Shown: positions 40,425 through 49,527 of the stretch, piece by piece | Layout of the letters: every line of letters begins with the position of its first letter | How positions within the stretch are numbered: the first letter of the stretch is position 1 | Source of the DNA: Pseudomonadota bacterium | Lineage (GTDB): Bacteria; Pseudomonadota; Alphaproteobacteria; Rhizobiales; Rhizobiaceae | DNA length: 64,000 nucleotides | Assembly (NCBI GenBank): GCA_023457435.1 | Contig: JAEWLS010000028.1 | Coordinates: 1 to 64,000, forward strand | Reading direction: 5' to 3' | Notes under the pieces: generated by a model | Seen by the model: only the letters and a program-made list of their open reading frames with translations | What the model was told of the DNA's origin: nothing | Databases searched by the model: none | Translations under genes and position numbers: made by a program

Positions 40425-40437
40425 CCCGCGTGGGCCG

Positions 40438-40839
40438 TCACATCTCCCGAACGACGTCCGGCTCCAGCGCGGAAACGACCTCGACACAGGTGTCCTCGGT
40501 GGCCAGAAGATAGCTCCAGCCATCGGTGGCAAGGAAGGTCACTACGCTTTCCTTGGTCCAGAGATGATTGCGGACCCGGAACGTCGTGCGGGCCGGACGC
40601 CCTGCCGCCTTCGCCGTCTCTTCCCAGATCTGCAGCAAGCCGTGCTCATCCAGCACCCGGAACGCGGAAACCGATGCGAAGGTGACGCGCCAGAGCTGCC
40701 CGGTCGCCGGCACGCCAATGCGAATAACGAGCGAGCTCGAACCGGAATATTCGATGGACACGACCTCGACGGAGAGTTCCGCGACCGGCGTGTTCCATGG
40801 CGCGAAGGAAAAGCGCCCGTCGCCGAATGCCTCGGCCAT
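40438..40839 (-). CDS. Uncharacterised protein downstream of eipB
   Basis: A 133-residue protein I do not recognise. It has no signal peptide or TM segment and looks like a soluble, mixed alpha/beta protein rich in Val, Ser and Trp (W at LWRVTF, IWEETAK, LWTKES, GWSYLL). The ATG lies 2 bases after the eipB stop, so it is almost certainly translated from the same message. The coding potential is supported by this spacing and the absence of a better frame. Function unknown. Confidence 0.65.
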   Translation of the reverse strand: MAEAFGDGRFSFAPWNTPVAELSVEVVSIEYSGSSSLVIRIGVPATGQLWRVTFASVSAFRVLDEHGLLQIWEETAKAAGRPARTTFRVRNHLWTKESVVTFLATDGWSYLLATEDTCVEVVSALEPDVVREM

Positions 40840-40841
40840 CC

Positions 40842-41657
40842 CTATCGAGTCGGGCAGCTCGCGGGCGCCTCGAGCATCTCGAGCTTGACCAGCTTGCCCT
40901 TCATCGAGAAGTCGCCGTAGTCCATGACGAGGTCGCGCGTGAAGCCGTTTTCGTGGAGCTTGAACGAGATGCGGTAGCTCGGCACCTCCTCGCCCTGCGA
41001 CAGGTCGAAATAGGCGATATCGACAGGCCAGTAGCTATCCTTCTCGAGCGGCGCCAATGCCGGACGTTCGGGATCGCGCTCGGAGACCGCCGCCTTCCTG
41101 CCGATCACCACGGTCGTGGTCATCAGCTTGTCGGCTTCTTCCGAGCCGTCGAAGATCGTCGTCTCGTAGAAGGTGTCGCCGCCGATGGCGCGCTCGATCA
41201 GTTCCGCAAGGTGCTGCGTGGGAAAGCGGCTGGCTTCGAGCGTCAGGCTGCGCGCTGCCGGCTTGTCGATCTGGACGGTGGTGGCGGTGTTGGTGAGTGC
41301 GGCGCGGCCCTTCAGCTCCTTTTCGAGCTGCTCGTCGACGAAGGACTTCGTCACGAAATCGAAGGTCTTGCCGCTCCCGTCCTCGTAGGTCGAGGTCTGC
41401 ATGTCCGAGACTCGCGAACTCTCCTCGGTATCGATTCGCGTCACGAAGCGGAAATTGACGGTGTAGCCGTCGCACGACGACCCGTCGAACTCGTAGACCA
41501 TCCGGCCATCGATGCCGGTGATGCCGGAACGGTCGCTCGCGTCGGCCAGCGTAAGGTCGTAGACGGCCCTGTGCGGCGCGAGCGGCACGGCCGCGGCGAC
41601 GGCGGCAGACGCCAGCAGCGCAGCGCCGGCGGCGAGGTAAACGCTTGACGCACGCAT
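40842..41657 (-). CDS. eipB: Cell envelope integrity protein EipB (DUF1849)
   Basis: Periplasmic protein needed for envelope stress resistance in Brucella; the family adopts a beta-spiral fold. The 271 residues begin with a signal peptide (MRASSVYLAAGAALLASAAVAAA) followed by the family start VPLAPHRAVYDLTLADAS. Exactly two cysteines occur in the mature chain, C62 (DGSSCDG) and C268 (PASCPTR), matching the N-to-C-terminal disulfide known for EipB. The start is ATG 41657. Divergent from ridA; followed by an unknown gene 2 bases on. Confidence 0.9.
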   Translation of the reverse strand: MRASSVYLAAGAALLASAAVAAAVPLAPHRAVYDLTLADASDRSGITGIDGRMVYEFDGSSCDGYTVNFRFVTRIDTEESSRVSDMQTSTYEDGSGKTFDFVTKSFVDEQLEKELKGRAALTNTATTVQIDKPAARSLTLEASRFPTQHLAELIERAIGGDTFYETTIFDGSEEADKLMTTTVVIGRKAAVSERDPERPALAPLEKDSYWPVDIAYFDLSQGEEVPSYRISFKLHENGFTRDLVMDYGDFSMKGKLVKLEMLEAPASCPTR

Positions 41658-41778
41658 CACAGAAAAACTCCGCTCGGTCGCTTGGGCAGCCTCGCCCCTG
41701 CGTGTATCCCATAGGCGGAATCGGTGGCGGAAGCGAGGCGAAAACAATCCGCAGCGCCGCCGGAAAGAGGAGCGCTGC

Positions 41779-42246
41779 ATGACGTCGACGATCGCCGAAA
41801 ACCTTGCCCGTCTCAATATTCAGCTGCCCGCGCCGGCAGCGCCCGCCGCGGCTTATGTGCCGTTCGTGCAGAGCGGCACGCTGTTGTTCATGGCTGGCCA
41901 GCTGCCCTTCGACAGCGGCAAGCTCGCCGCGACCGGCGTGGTGGGCCGCGATCTCGACATGGCCGCGGCGAAGAGCGCTGCCAGGCACTGCGCGATCAAC
42001 GTCCTCGCGCAGGTCCAAGCCGCGACCGGCGACCTCGAGCGCGTCGGACGCATCGTCAAGCTGACAGTGTTCGTGGCGTCGACGCCGGAGTTCACGGAGC
42101 AGCACCTGGTCGCCAACGGCGCCTCCGAACTGATCGCCGAGGTCTTCGGCGAGCGCGGCAAACACGCACGCTCCGCCGTCGGTGTATCGTCGCTGCCGCT
42201 CAACGCGGCCGTCGAAGTTGAAGCAGTGGTCGAGGTCGCACGCTGA
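41779..42246 (+). CDS. RidA/YjgF-family protein
   Basis: A 155-residue protein of the RidA superfamily, whose founding member deaminates reactive enamine/imine intermediates. Motifs include VPFVQSGTLLFMAGQLPFD, ARHCAINVLAQVQAATGDLERVGRIVKLTVFVAS and SAVGVSSLPLNAAVEVEAVVEV. The R105-type arginine of true RidA is not in the usual position: the C-terminal block reads HARSAVGVSSLP, closer to the Rid subgroup with unknown activity. Its TGA overlaps the start of the phosphodiesterase gene (TGATG). Confidence 0.85.
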   Translation: MTSTIAENLARLNIQLPAPAAPAAAYVPFVQSGTLLFMAGQLPFDSGKLAATGVVGRDLDMAAAKSAARHCAINVLAQVQAATGDLERVGRIVKLTVFVASTPEFTEQHLVANGASELIAEVFGERGKHARSAVGVSSLPLNAAVEVEAVVEVAR

Positions 42247-42959
42247 TGTCCGATATCGCCTGGCTCACCGAGCGCCCGATCGCCCACCGCGGCTATCACG
42301 ACCTCAACAGGAAGCGCTGGGAGAACACCCTCTCCGCCTTCGACGCCGCCGTCGAAAAACGCTTTGCCATCGAGTGCGACGTGCATCTCTCCGCCGATGG
42401 CGTGCCGATGGTGTTCCACGACAGCGTGCTCAACCGGCTGACCGGCCGCGACGGCAACATTTACGACCTCACAGCGGCGGAGCTGGTTCAGCTCAAGGTC
42501 GGCGGCACAAGCGACCACGTGCCCACCCTCGCCGAAATGCTGGTGCGCGTCGGCGGTGCGGTGCCGTTGGTGATCGAGCTCAAGGGCATCGAGGGCAAGG
42601 ACGACGGGCTAGTCGCCAAGGTCGCTGAGTTGCTGAGGAACTACGAGGGCCGAGCGGCGATCATGTCGTTCGACCACTGGCTGGTGCGGAGGTTCGCCAC
42701 GGAGGCTGCCGGCATTCCTGCCGGGCTGACGGCATGGAAGAAGAGCGTGTCAGACCTCGAGGCGCACTTCTCCATGCTGACGCACGGCATTTCCTTCACG
42801 TCGTTCAACTGGCTCGACCTGCCAAATCCCTTCGTCACGATGCTCCGCTCCAAACTCGGCATGCCGGCGATCACCTGGACGGTGCGCGACCAGGCGGGCC
42901 GCGACGCAACACTTCGTCATGCCGACCAGATGACCTTCGAGGGGTTCGAACCGGACTGA
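42246..42959 (+). CDS. Glycerophosphodiester phosphodiesterase
   Basis: Hydrolyses deacylated phospholipid head-group diesters to glycerol 3-phosphate. The 237-residue TIM-barrel protein has the GDPD signature: IAHRGYHDL (H14-R15), WENTLSAFDAA, IECDVHLSADGVPMVFHD, and later VPLVIELKG. No signal peptide, so probably cytoplasmic. It overlaps ridA by one base; an acyltransferase gene follows 46 bases later. Confidence 0.92.
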   Translation: MSDIAWLTERPIAHRGYHDLNRKRWENTLSAFDAAVEKRFAIECDVHLSADGVPMVFHDSVLNRLTGRDGNIYDLTAAELVQLKVGGTSDHVPTLAEMLVRVGGAVPLVIELKGIEGKDDGLVAKVAELLRNYEGRAAIMSFDHWLVRRFATEAAGIPAGLTAWKKSVSDLEAHFSMLTHGISFTSFNWLDLPNPFVTMLRSKLGMPAITWTVRDQAGRDATLRHADQMTFEGFEPD

Positions 42960-43005
42960 CCCGCGGCATCTTGCATCGCATTGTCCCCGGGCTAACTATG
43001 ATGGC

Positions 43006-44199
43006 GTGACCGCCTCCCCCTCTCCGGCCATCTCCGGCGAATTCTCGATCCGCGTCGTCCAGTCGATGGCGGATTTCGACGCCGACGAATGGGCATTGCT
43101 GCATGGAGCGCGGCGCGGAGACGCCGGGTACAACCCATTCATCTCCCACGCCTTTCTGAGTTCGCTGGAAGACAGCGGCTGTGCTACCGGCAAGACCGGA
43201 TGGCTTGGGCAGCATCTTCGGCTCGAAGGGCCTGACGGCAGCCTAGTCGGCGCCGTGCCGTGCTATCTCAAGTCTCACAGCCAGGGCGAATACGTCTTCG
43301 ATCATGGCTGGGCGGACGCCTTCGAGCGCGCCGGCGGCGACTACTACCCGAAGCTCCAGGCCTCGGTGCCGTTCACCCCGGCAACGGGCCCCCGCCTGCT
43401 CGTGCGCCGGGGTTACGAACCGGCTGGCGTGCGGGCGGCGCTCGCTGGCGGCCTCAAGGCGGTAGCCGAACGGCTCGGCGTCTCCTCGGCGCACGTCACG
43501 TTTGCGCCGCAGGATGAAGCCGACATTCTGGAGCGGGCCGGGTATCTCCACCGAATCGACCAGCAGTTCCACTTCGCCAATGAAAGCTACGTCAGCTATG
43601 ACCAGTTTCTGGAGACGCTCGCCTCGCGCAAGCGCAAGACACTGAAGAAGGAGCGACGCGAGGCGCTGGCGAACGGCGTCGAGATCGACTGGCTGACGGG
43701 CCGCGAACTGACCGAGGCGGTCTGGGACGACTTCTTCACGTTCTACATGGACACGGGCGGCCGAAAATGGGGCCGACCGTATCTCAACCGCAAGTTCTTC
43801 TCGCTGATCGGCGAGCGCATGGCGGCAGACGTGCTTCTGGTCATGGCCCGCCGGGGTGGGCGCTACGTCGCCGGCGCGATCAACTTCATCGGCAGCGATA
43901 CCCTCTTCGGCCGCAACTGGGGCTGCATCGAGGATCATCCGTTTCTGCATTTCGAGGTCTGCTATCACCAGGCGATAGACTTCGCGATCGAGCGCAAGTT
44001 GCGGGTGGTCGAGGCAGGTGCCCAGGGAGAGCACAAGCTTGCCCGCGGCTACATGCCGGTGACCACCCATTCCGCGCATTGGATCGCACACCCCGGCCTC
44101 AGGAATGCGATTGCGGACTATCTCGAGCGCGAACGGCGCGAGATAGCGCAGGTGGGCGAGGTCCTGGCGGACCACGGGCCGTTCAGGCGGGGGCAGTAG
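43006..44199 (+). CDS. FemAB-like/DUF482 N-acyltransferase (GNAT fold)
   Basis: A 397-residue protein of the DUF482 family (peptidogalycan biosynthesis protein/FemAB-related acyltransferases). It shows the family features NPFISHAFLSSLEDSGCA, VPCYLKSHSQGEYVFDHGWADAFERAGGDYYPKLQ, RKRKTLKKERREA and HKLARGYMPVTTHSAHWI near the end. The start is GTG 43006 (no ATG nearby fits). The true substrate in bacteria is not settled. It follows the phosphodiesterase gene by 46 bases and is separated from the HIT gene by an inverted-repeat element. Confidence 0.85.
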   Translation: MTASPSPAISGEFSIRVVQSMADFDADEWALLHGARRGDAGYNPFISHAFLSSLEDSGCATGKTGWLGQHLRLEGPDGSLVGAVPCYLKSHSQGEYVFDHGWADAFERAGGDYYPKLQASVPFTPATGPRLLVRRGYEPAGVRAALAGGLKAVAERLGVSSAHVTFAPQDEADILERAGYLHRIDQQFHFANESYVSYDQFLETLASRKRKTLKKERREALANGVEIDWLTGRELTEAVWDDFFTFYMDTGGRKWGRPYLNRKFFSLIGERMAADVLLVMARRGGRYVAGAINFIGSDTLFGRNWGCIEDHPFLHFEVCYHQAIDFAIERKLRVVEAGAQGEHKLARGYMPVTTHSAHWIAHPGLRNAIADYLERERREIAQVGEVLADHGPFRRGQ

Positions 44200-44204
44200 G
44201 CAGT

Positions 44205-44289
44205 CGGCAATCGACAGTCAGATTTGACGGCTTGCCCTCGCTCCCGCCGGTGACTTACTCCATTGACGACTATCGACTGCCGATTGCCG
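44205..44289. repeat. Small inverted-repeat (REP-like) element
   Basis: CGGCAATCGACAGTC at 44205-44219 and its near-perfect complement at 44275-44289 (14 of 15) bracket a 55-base spacer and fill the whole gap between the acyltransferase and HIT genes. There is no T-tract, so it is not a standard terminator. Confidence 0.5.
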
Positions 44290-44297
44290 GAGTTTCC

Positions 44298-44723
44298 ATG
44301 ACCACTTACGACCCGTCGAACATCTTCGCGAAGATCCTGCGGGGCGAGATGCCGGCGCACAAGGTCTACGAGGACGCGGACACGTTCGCCTTCATGGACA
44401 TCATGCCGCGCGGCGACGGGCACTGCCTGGCCATTCCGAGGAAGCCGGCGCGCAACATCTTCGATGCCGACGCCGACAGTCTCGCTGCGCTAGCGCGCAC
44501 CACGCAGAGGCTGGCCAAGGCGGCAGTCAAAGCCTTCGGCGCGGACGGAGTTACCATTCAGCAGTTCAACGAGCCGGCCGGCGGGCAGGTCGTTTTTCAT
44601 CTTCATGTCCACATCATCCCGCGTTTCGAAGGCGTCGCTCTGAAGCCGCACACCGGACAGATGGAAGATCAAAAGGTGCTGGCAGCCAACGCGGAGAAGA
44701 TTCGGGCGGCGCTATCCGACTAG
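44298..44723 (+). CDS. HIT-family protein (HinT-like)
   Basis: A 141-residue histidine-triad nucleotide-binding hydrolase, acting on AMP-lysine-type or related substrates. The diagnostic H-L-H-V-H-I-I-P motif is present after NEPAGGQVVF, with DIMPRGDGHCLAIPRKPARNIFD upstream. The start is ATG 44298 (MTTYDPSNIFAKIL). Its 3' end overlaps that of the convergent azlD by 12 bases. Confidence 0.94.
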   Translation: MTTYDPSNIFAKILRGEMPAHKVYEDADTFAFMDIMPRGDGHCLAIPRKPARNIFDADADSLAALARTTQRLAKAAVKAFGADGVTIQQFNEPAGGQVVFHLHVHIIPRFEGVALKPHTGQMEDQKVLAANAEKIRAALSD

Positions 44724-45086
44724 CAGCCCGGTGACCAGCACGGCCTCGCAGACGGCAACGCCGACGAGGATACGGCGGCCGAGCAGCATGTACGCCGCGA
44801 AGCCGGCGGCCACCGCCCCGAGCCTGAGCGCCAGCGGGCTGTCGCCAAGCGCGCCCGAGGGTTTCAGCACCAGTCCCGCGATAACCGCGGCGACGAGCGC
44901 GGTGGCGATGCAGCGGACCAGGACCATGGTCGTGGACTGCTCCGAGACCTTGTCGCCGAGATAGACGCCGAGGAAGCGCCAGGAATCGGTGGCCAGCCAT
45001 CCCGCGACAAGGATGAACAGGTACGGCCACCACCACGCGTCGTTGCCGAAGTAGGTCAGGCGCGCCTCCCCGACAGCAGATGCCAT
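44712..45086 (-). CDS. azlD: AzlD-family transporter subunit
   Basis: Small subunit of the AzlCD branched-chain amino acid exporter type. The 124-residue protein has about four TM helices (WPYLFILVAGWLATDSWRFLGV, VLVRCIATALVAAVIAGLVL, LRLGAVAAGFAAYMLL, ILVGVAVCEAVLVTGLLV). The ATG 45086 start overlaps the azlC 3' end by 31 bases, so the pair is coupled. Substrate is inferred from the family only. Confidence 0.88.
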   Translation of the reverse strand: MASAVGEARLTYFGNDAWWWPYLFILVAGWLATDSWRFLGVYLGDKVSEQSTTMVLVRCIATALVAAVIAGLVLKPSGALGDSPLALRLGAVAAGFAAYMLLGRRILVGVAVCEAVLVTGLLVG

Positions 45087-45790
45087 CCAAACGCGCCCGC
45101 GCCGCCGAGAAACCCGGTGGCGAGCAGCGCGAATTCGGGAACGACGCGGTCGAAGACCGGCCAGAGCACCAGGCCAAGCACCATCGCGACGTGGCCCGCG
45201 CGCTCCCGCGCCGAGCCCCACAGCGACGTGAGGAAGTACATCGGCGTCAGCAGGAACAACGCCGCCGACACCGCCGGGGGCAGGTGTTGTGCGAACTGGT
45301 AGACCAGCCAGACCACGACGGCATTTGCGACCACCAGCGTCGCGCCGACGCCGCCGTACCATGCCGTGCGCATCGGCCGCGGAATGGATTTCACATGTTC
45401 CATCGCGATCACCCAGGAGGTGACGGCGACGAAGTGCGAAAGCAGGTAAAGCACCCACCGCCGCGTCTTTTCGGTGCGCAGCTCGGGCGTGAGCGCCACG
45501 ACCATCGGCGTCAGCCGCACCGACGAGAGCGCTACGGCGAACGCGGCGGCGACAAGAGAATTGCCGGCGATGATGGCGCCGACGAGCACGACTTTGGCAG
45601 GAAGCGCCCAGACGATCAGGGTCATGAAGACCGCCTGCGTCTGCGTCACCCCGGCCTGCATGGCGAGCGCCGCAAAGCCCACGAAGCTCGTGTAGAGGAT
45701 CAGCGCAGGCACCGATGCGCAGTAGAGCGCGCCGCGCAGGAACCAGCGGAAAGCGTCATGCGGTTGCGATGAGGTGTCTGGGGACGGCAT
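45056..45790 (-). CDS. azlC: AzlC-family branched-chain amino acid exporter
   Basis: Large subunit of the AzlCD exporter, 244 residues with about seven TM helices. The N-terminal region after TM1 has FVGFAALAMQAGVTQTQAVFMTLIVWALPAKVVLVGAI, and the AzlC-like SSVRLTPMVVALTPEL and SLVAAAFAVALSS segments follow. Located upstream of and overlapping azlD. The operon ends against hinT in a 12-base convergent overlap. Confidence 0.92.
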   Translation of the reverse strand: MPSPDTSSQPHDAFRWFLRGALYCASVPALILYTSFVGFAALAMQAGVTQTQAVFMTLIVWALPAKVVLVGAIIAGNSLVAAAFAVALSSVRLTPMVVALTPELRTEKTRRWVLYLLSHFVAVTSWVIAMEHVKSIPRPMRTAWYGGVGATLVVANAVVVWLVYQFAQHLPPAVSAALFLLTPMYFLTSLWGSARERAGHVAMVLGLVLWPVFDRVVPEFALLATGFLGGAGAFGWHLLSGRRA

Positions 45791-45838
45791 CGGCCCGGCG
45801 TTAGCACGGCCGCATGCGCGGCGCGACTGCGCAAAACG

Positions 45839-45869
45839 AAGGCGCGGGGCGTATCACGCCCCGCGCCTT
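45839..45869 (-). terminator. Intrinsic terminator of clpA
   Basis: AAGGCGCGGGGCG pairs with CGCCCCGCGCCTT around a 5-base loop, 18 bases after the clpA stop, with CGTTTTG following on the minus strand. Confidence 0.8.
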
Positions 45870-45886
45870 CTAATGTAGCGACCGCG

Positions 45887-48346
45887 TCAGCTCTTGCGCG
45901 GAAGCTGGGGAACCAGGCTGCGCTTGCCGTCAGCCGACGGCTTGCCGGCCGGCGCCTTCGCCTTGGTTTGCTTCTTCGCCGCAGCCTTCTTTGTGCGCGG
46001 CTTCGCCTCTGCCTCTGGATCTTCCTTCTTCGGGCTCACCGGGAGGTCGCCGGCGATGGCATCGAGCTTGATGCCGGTCTCGCCATTCTCCTTGACCTCG
46101 GTACCGACACGGACCGTGCCGCCCTTCTTGAGCTTTCCGAACAGCACCTCGTCGGCCAGCGGCTTCTTGATGTGCTCCTGGATGACGCGGCCAAGAGGCC
46201 GCGCGCCCATACGCTCGTCGTAGCCCTTGTCGGCGAGCCATGCGATGGCGTCCGGGGTGAGCTCGAAGGTCACGCCGCGCTCGGCGAGCTGCGCCTCGAG
46301 CTGCATGACAAACTTCTGCACGACCTGATGGATCACCGGAACCGGCAGCGAGCCGAACGGAATGATCGCGTCGAGACGGTTGCGGAATTCCGGCGAGAAC
46401 AGCCGGTTGATCGCCTCCATGTCATCGCTGTCGCGCTTCGACGAGCCGAAGCCGATCGCCGGCTTCGCTAGATCCGCCGCCCCCGCATTTGTCGTCATGA
46501 TGAGGATGACGTTGCGGAACGAGATCTGCTTGCCGTTGTGGTCGGTCAGCTTGCCGTGGTCCATGACCTGCAACAGGATGTTGAACAGGTCCGGATGCGC
46601 CTTCTCGATCTCGTCGAGCAGCAGCACGCAATGCGGATGCTGGTCGACGCCGTCGGTCAGCAGGCCGCCCTGGTCGAAGCCGACATAGCCGGGAGGGGCA
46701 CCGATCAGGCGGCTGACCGTGTGGCGCTCCATGTACTCCGACATGTCGAAGCGCAGGAGTTCTACGCCCAGCGACGCCGCGAGCTGCTTGGCCACTTCGG
46801 TCTTGCCGACGCCGGTCGGTCCCGAGAACAGGTAGGAACCGATCGGCTTCTCCGGTTCGCGCAGACCCGCGCGCGCCAGCTTGATCGCCGATGCGAGCGC
46901 ACCGATGGCGGTGTCCTGTCCGTAGACGACGCGCTTCAACTCGACTTCGAGGTTGCCCAGCACCTTCTCGTCATCGGCGGAAACCGACTTCGGCGGGATG
47001 CGCGCCATAGTGGCGATGGTGGCCTCGATCTCCTTCACGGAGATGGTCTTCTTGCGCTTGCCTTCGGGCAGGAGCATCTGCGACGCGCCGGTCTCGTCGA
47101 TCACGTCGATCGCCTTGTCCGGCAGCTTCCGGTCGCTGATGTAGCGAGCCGACAGTTCCACCGCCGCCTTGATGGCGTCGTTGGTGTACTTAACGTGGTG
47201 GAACTCCTCGAAGTAAGGCTTGAGCCCCTTCATGATCTCGATAGCGTCGTCGACGGTGGGCTCGATCACGTCGATCTTCTGGAAGCGCCGCACCAGAGCG
47301 CGGTCCTTCTCGAAGAACTGACGGAATTCCTTGTAAGTGGTCGAGCCGATGCAGCGGATCGCACCCGACGACAGCGCCGGCTTGAGCAGGTTCGACGCGT
47401 CCATCGCGCCACCGGACGTGGCGCCCGCGCCGATCACCGTGTGGATTTCGTCGATGAACAGGACGGCACCAGGATAGTCCTCTAGTTCCTTGACGACCTG
47501 CTTGAGACGCTCCTCGAAGTCGCCGCGATAGCGCGTGCCGGCGAGCAGCGTGCCCATGTCGAGCGCGAAGATCGTGGCGTCCTGCAGCACTTCCGGCACG
47601 TCGCCCTCGACGATGCGCTTGGCGAGCCCTTCGGCGATCGCGGTCTTGCCGACGCCGGGATCGCCCACGTAGAGCGGGTTGTTCTTCGAGCGGCGGCACA
47701 GCACCTGGATGGTGCGGTTGATCTCGCTCGAGCGGCCGATCAGCGGGTCGATCTTGCCGGCGCGTGCCTTCTTGTTGAGATTCACGCAATAGGTCGACAG
47801 CGCGTCCTGCTGCTTCTTCTTGCCGCCGTCCTCGCTCTGCGCCTCGCCGCCGGCACCGGGGCCGTCCTCGTCGGCGCCGCGCGGGCTGCGCGTCTCGGCC
47901 GAGCCAGGGCGCTTGGCGATGCCGTGGCTGATGTAGTTGACCGCGTCGTAGCGGGTCATCTGCTGTTCCTGGAGGAAGTAGGCGGCATGGCTCTCGCGCT
48001 CGGCGAAGATCGCGACGAGCACGTTGGCGCCGGAAACCTCTTCGCGGCCGGAAGACTGGACGTGGATTACGGCGCGCTGGATGACGCGCTGGAACCCGGC
48101 AGTCGGCTTCGAGTCCTCGTCGTAGCCCGTCACCAGGTTGTCGAGCTCGGCGTCGATATAGTTGACCAGCGTCTTGCGCAGATCGTCCATGTCGACGTTG
48201 CAGGCCTTCATGACCGCCGACGCGTCCCCGTCGTCGAGCAGCGCGAGGAGCAAATGCTCCAGCGTCGCGTACTCGTGATGGCGCTCGTTGGCGAATGTGA
48301 GCGCCTGGTGGAGCGCGCGTTCCAAGCCTTGGGAGAAAGCCGGCAT
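45887..48346 (-). CDS. clpA: ATP-dependent Clp protease ATPase subunit ClpA
   Basis: Unfoldase that feeds substrates, including N-degron proteins delivered by ClpS, into ClpP. The 819 residues hold the N-domain repeats (1-145), an acidic Gly-rich linker, and two AAA+ domains with Walker A lysines K234 (GDPGVGKT) and K515 (GPTGVGKT). The ClpP-binding IGF-type loop is in the second ([11 protein letters not shown]). The C-terminus is Lys/Ala-rich ([14 protein letters not shown]), longer than in E. coli ClpA. Directly follows clpS by 7 bases and ends in an intrinsic terminator. Confidence 0.97.
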   Translation of the reverse strand: MPAFSQGLERALHQALTFANERHHEYATLEHLLLALLDDGDASAVMKACNVDMDDLRKTLVNYIDAELDNLVTGYDEDSKPTAGFQRVIQRAVIHVQSSGREEVSGANVLVAIFAERESHAAYFLQEQQMTRYDAVNYISHGIAKRPGSAETRSPRGADEDGPGAGGEAQSEDGGKKKQQDALSTYCVNLNKKARAGKIDPLIGRSSEINRTIQVLCRRSKNNPLYVGDPGVGKTAIAEGLAKRIVEGDVPEVLQDATIFALDMGTLLAGTRYRGDFEERLKQVVKELEDYPGAVLFIDEIHTVIGAGATSGGAMDASNLLKPALSSGAIRCIGSTTYKEFRQFFEKDRALVRRFQKIDVIEPTVDDAIEIMKGLKPYFEEFHHVKYTNDAIKAAVELSARYISDRKLPDKAIDVIDETGASQMLLPEGKRKKTISVKEIEATIATMARIPPKSVSADDEKVLGNLEVELKRVVYGQDTAIGALASAIKLARAGLREPEKPIGSYLFSGPTGVGKTEVAKQLAASLGVELLRFDMSEYMERHTVSRLIGAPPGYVGFDQGGLLTDGVDQHPHCVLLLDEIEKAHPDLFNILLQVMDHGKLTDHNGKQISFRNVILIMTTNAGAADLAKPAIGFGSSKRDSDDMEAINRLFSPEFRNRLDAIIPFGSLPVPVIHQVVQKFVMQLEAQLAERGVTFELTPDAIAWLADKGYDERMGARPLGRVIQEHIKKPLADEVLFGKLKKGGTVRVGTEVKENGETGIKLDAIAGDLPVSPKKEDPEAEAKPRTKKAAAKKQTKAKAPAGKPSADGKRSLVPQLPRKS

Positions 48347-48353
48347 CAGTACC

Positions 48354-48737
48354 TCACTTCTTCTCCATCACGCACTGCAGCGGATGCTGGTGCTGACGGG
48401 CGAAATCCATGACCTGAGACACCTTGGTCTCGGCCACCTCGAACGTGTAGATCCCACACTCCCCGACGCCGTGATTGTGAACGTGGAGCATGATGCGGGT
48501 GGCAGCTTCGCGGTTCTTCTGGAAAAACCGTTCCAGCACGTGAATGACGAACTCCATGGGTGTGTAGTCGTCATTCAGGAGCAAGACGCGATAGAGGCTG
48601 GGCTTCTTCGTCTTCGTTCGGGTGCGCGTGATAACGGCAGTGCCGCGGCCATTGCCGCCCTGCCCGCCATCATCGTCACCTTCGCCCATTCTAGCCATCG
48701 AATGTGGCTCGGCGCTCCTGCCGCCCGTCTTGGTCAT
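48354..48737 (-). CDS. clpS: ClpS adaptor
   Basis: Recognises N-terminal destabilising residues and hands substrates to ClpA. The conserved core is [24 protein letters not shown] and [24 protein letters not shown], with the acidic DD and the H needed for N-degron binding. The longest form is 127 residues from ATG 48737; ATG 48698 (114 residues, [10 protein letters not shown]) is an equally plausible start, as neither has a well-placed ribosome binding site. Co-transcribed with clpA, 7 bases downstream. Confidence 0.94.
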   Translation of the reverse strand: MTKTGGRSAEPHSMARMGEGDDDGGQGGNGRGTAVITRTRTKTKKPSLYRVLLLNDDYTPMEFVIHVLERFFQKNREAATRIMLHVHNHGVGECGIYTFEVAETKVSQVMDFARQHQHPLQCVMEKK

Positions 48738-48870
48738 TTCCTGCTGGCTGCACCCCTGGAATACGCTGCATGTAGGGTCACGAAGCGGGATTGTAAGGGC
48801 TTATCCTGCGCTGACAATATGGCGCGAAGCTGGACGCAGGGGAATGTGATCGCGCCTGCCCAAACCAGAA

Positions 48871-48903
48871 AAGCCCGGCGCGCACTTAGGCGCGGCCGGG
48901 CTT
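48871..48903 (-). terminator. Intrinsic terminator of the phasin gene
   Basis: AAGCCCGGCGCGC pairs with GCGC-G-GCCGGGCTT (one bulge) around ACTTAG, followed on the minus strand by TTTTCTGG. It separates the phasin gene from clpS. The rest of the 201-base gap (48738-48938) should hold the clpS promoter. Confidence 0.75.
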
Positions 48904-48938
48904 CCCAGAATGGCGGATCTACAGCCGCGTAGGACGAA

Positions 48939-49268
48939 CTACTCGACCTTGGAAACGGCAGTCTCGAAAGGCTTGTAGGCTTCACGAGCAACCTCGGTGA
49001 GGAGTTCGCTCATGCGGCTCGATTGGGCCACGAAGCTGTCGTAGGCCTGTCGCATAAAAGCACTTCGGATCTCCATCGCCTTCTCGGGCGACTTGGCGGC
49101 GAACAGCTTCTCGAAACTTGCGGCTCCCGCCTCGAACGCCTTCCTGGAATAGTCGGTGGCTTCGACCGCAATCGCCTGCATGCCGTTCTGCACGCCTTCG
49201 AGGCTCTTCATGCCGCTGTCGACAATGATCTGACCGAATTTGGCGGTGTCCTCATAACCCTTGAACAT
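48939..49268 (-). CDS. Phasin family protein
   Basis: Small amphipathic granule-associated protein of 109 residues (phasin_2 type). It has no signal peptide, is almost entirely helical, and contains the family features SLEGVQNGMQAIAVEATDYSRKAFEAGAASFEKLFAAKSPEKAMEI-type segments (residues 22-68). It probably coats PHA granules made by PhaC, whose gene lies at 3.7 kb. Divergent from the D,D-carboxypeptidase gene across a 259-base region with two operator-like motifs. Confidence 0.9.
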   Translation of the reverse strand: MFKGYEDTAKFGQIIVDSGMKSLEGVQNGMQAIAVEATDYSRKAFEAGAASFEKLFAAKSPEKAMEIRSAFMRQAYDSFVAQSSRMSELLTEVAREAYKPFETAVSKVE

Positions 49269-49307
49269 GATGCGCGTCCTTCCATACGGCGCCGGCGCAA
49301 CCGGCTT

Positions 49308-49340
49308 TTGTGCAATGCAGTGAAGCTATTGTGCATGGCA
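49308..49340. promoter_or_regulatory. Direct repeats TTGTGCAATGCA / TTGTGCATGGCA
   Basis: Two 12-base repeats start at 49308 and 49329, 21 bases apart (two helical turns), 40-72 bases upstream of the phasin ATG. TGCA-rich sites near phasin genes are bound by PhaR in related bacteria, so this may be its operator. Confidence 0.4.
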
Positions 49341-49434
49341 CCAAAAATCAACTCGGCTGCCGCAGCGTCAGCGCCGCAGGCGGTCGAAGCCTCTGCAAAT
49401 AGCCGCAAATGCACGCGAAATCATGAACGCCGCG

Positions 49435-49457
49435 GTTACCATAAACGGAATGGTAAC
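49435..49457. promoter_or_regulatory. Palindrome GTTACCAT-N7-ATGGTAAC
   Basis: A perfect 8-7-8 inverted repeat ends 70 bases upstream of the D,D-carboxypeptidase start, with no T-tract; a candidate operator for a dimeric regulator. Confidence 0.45.
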
Positions 49458-49527
49458 GGACGCCGCCTAGGCTCCGTGGAGAGGCTGCCGATCAGTCGGC
49501 AAGGGTCATAAGAAAAAGGGTGTTGCA

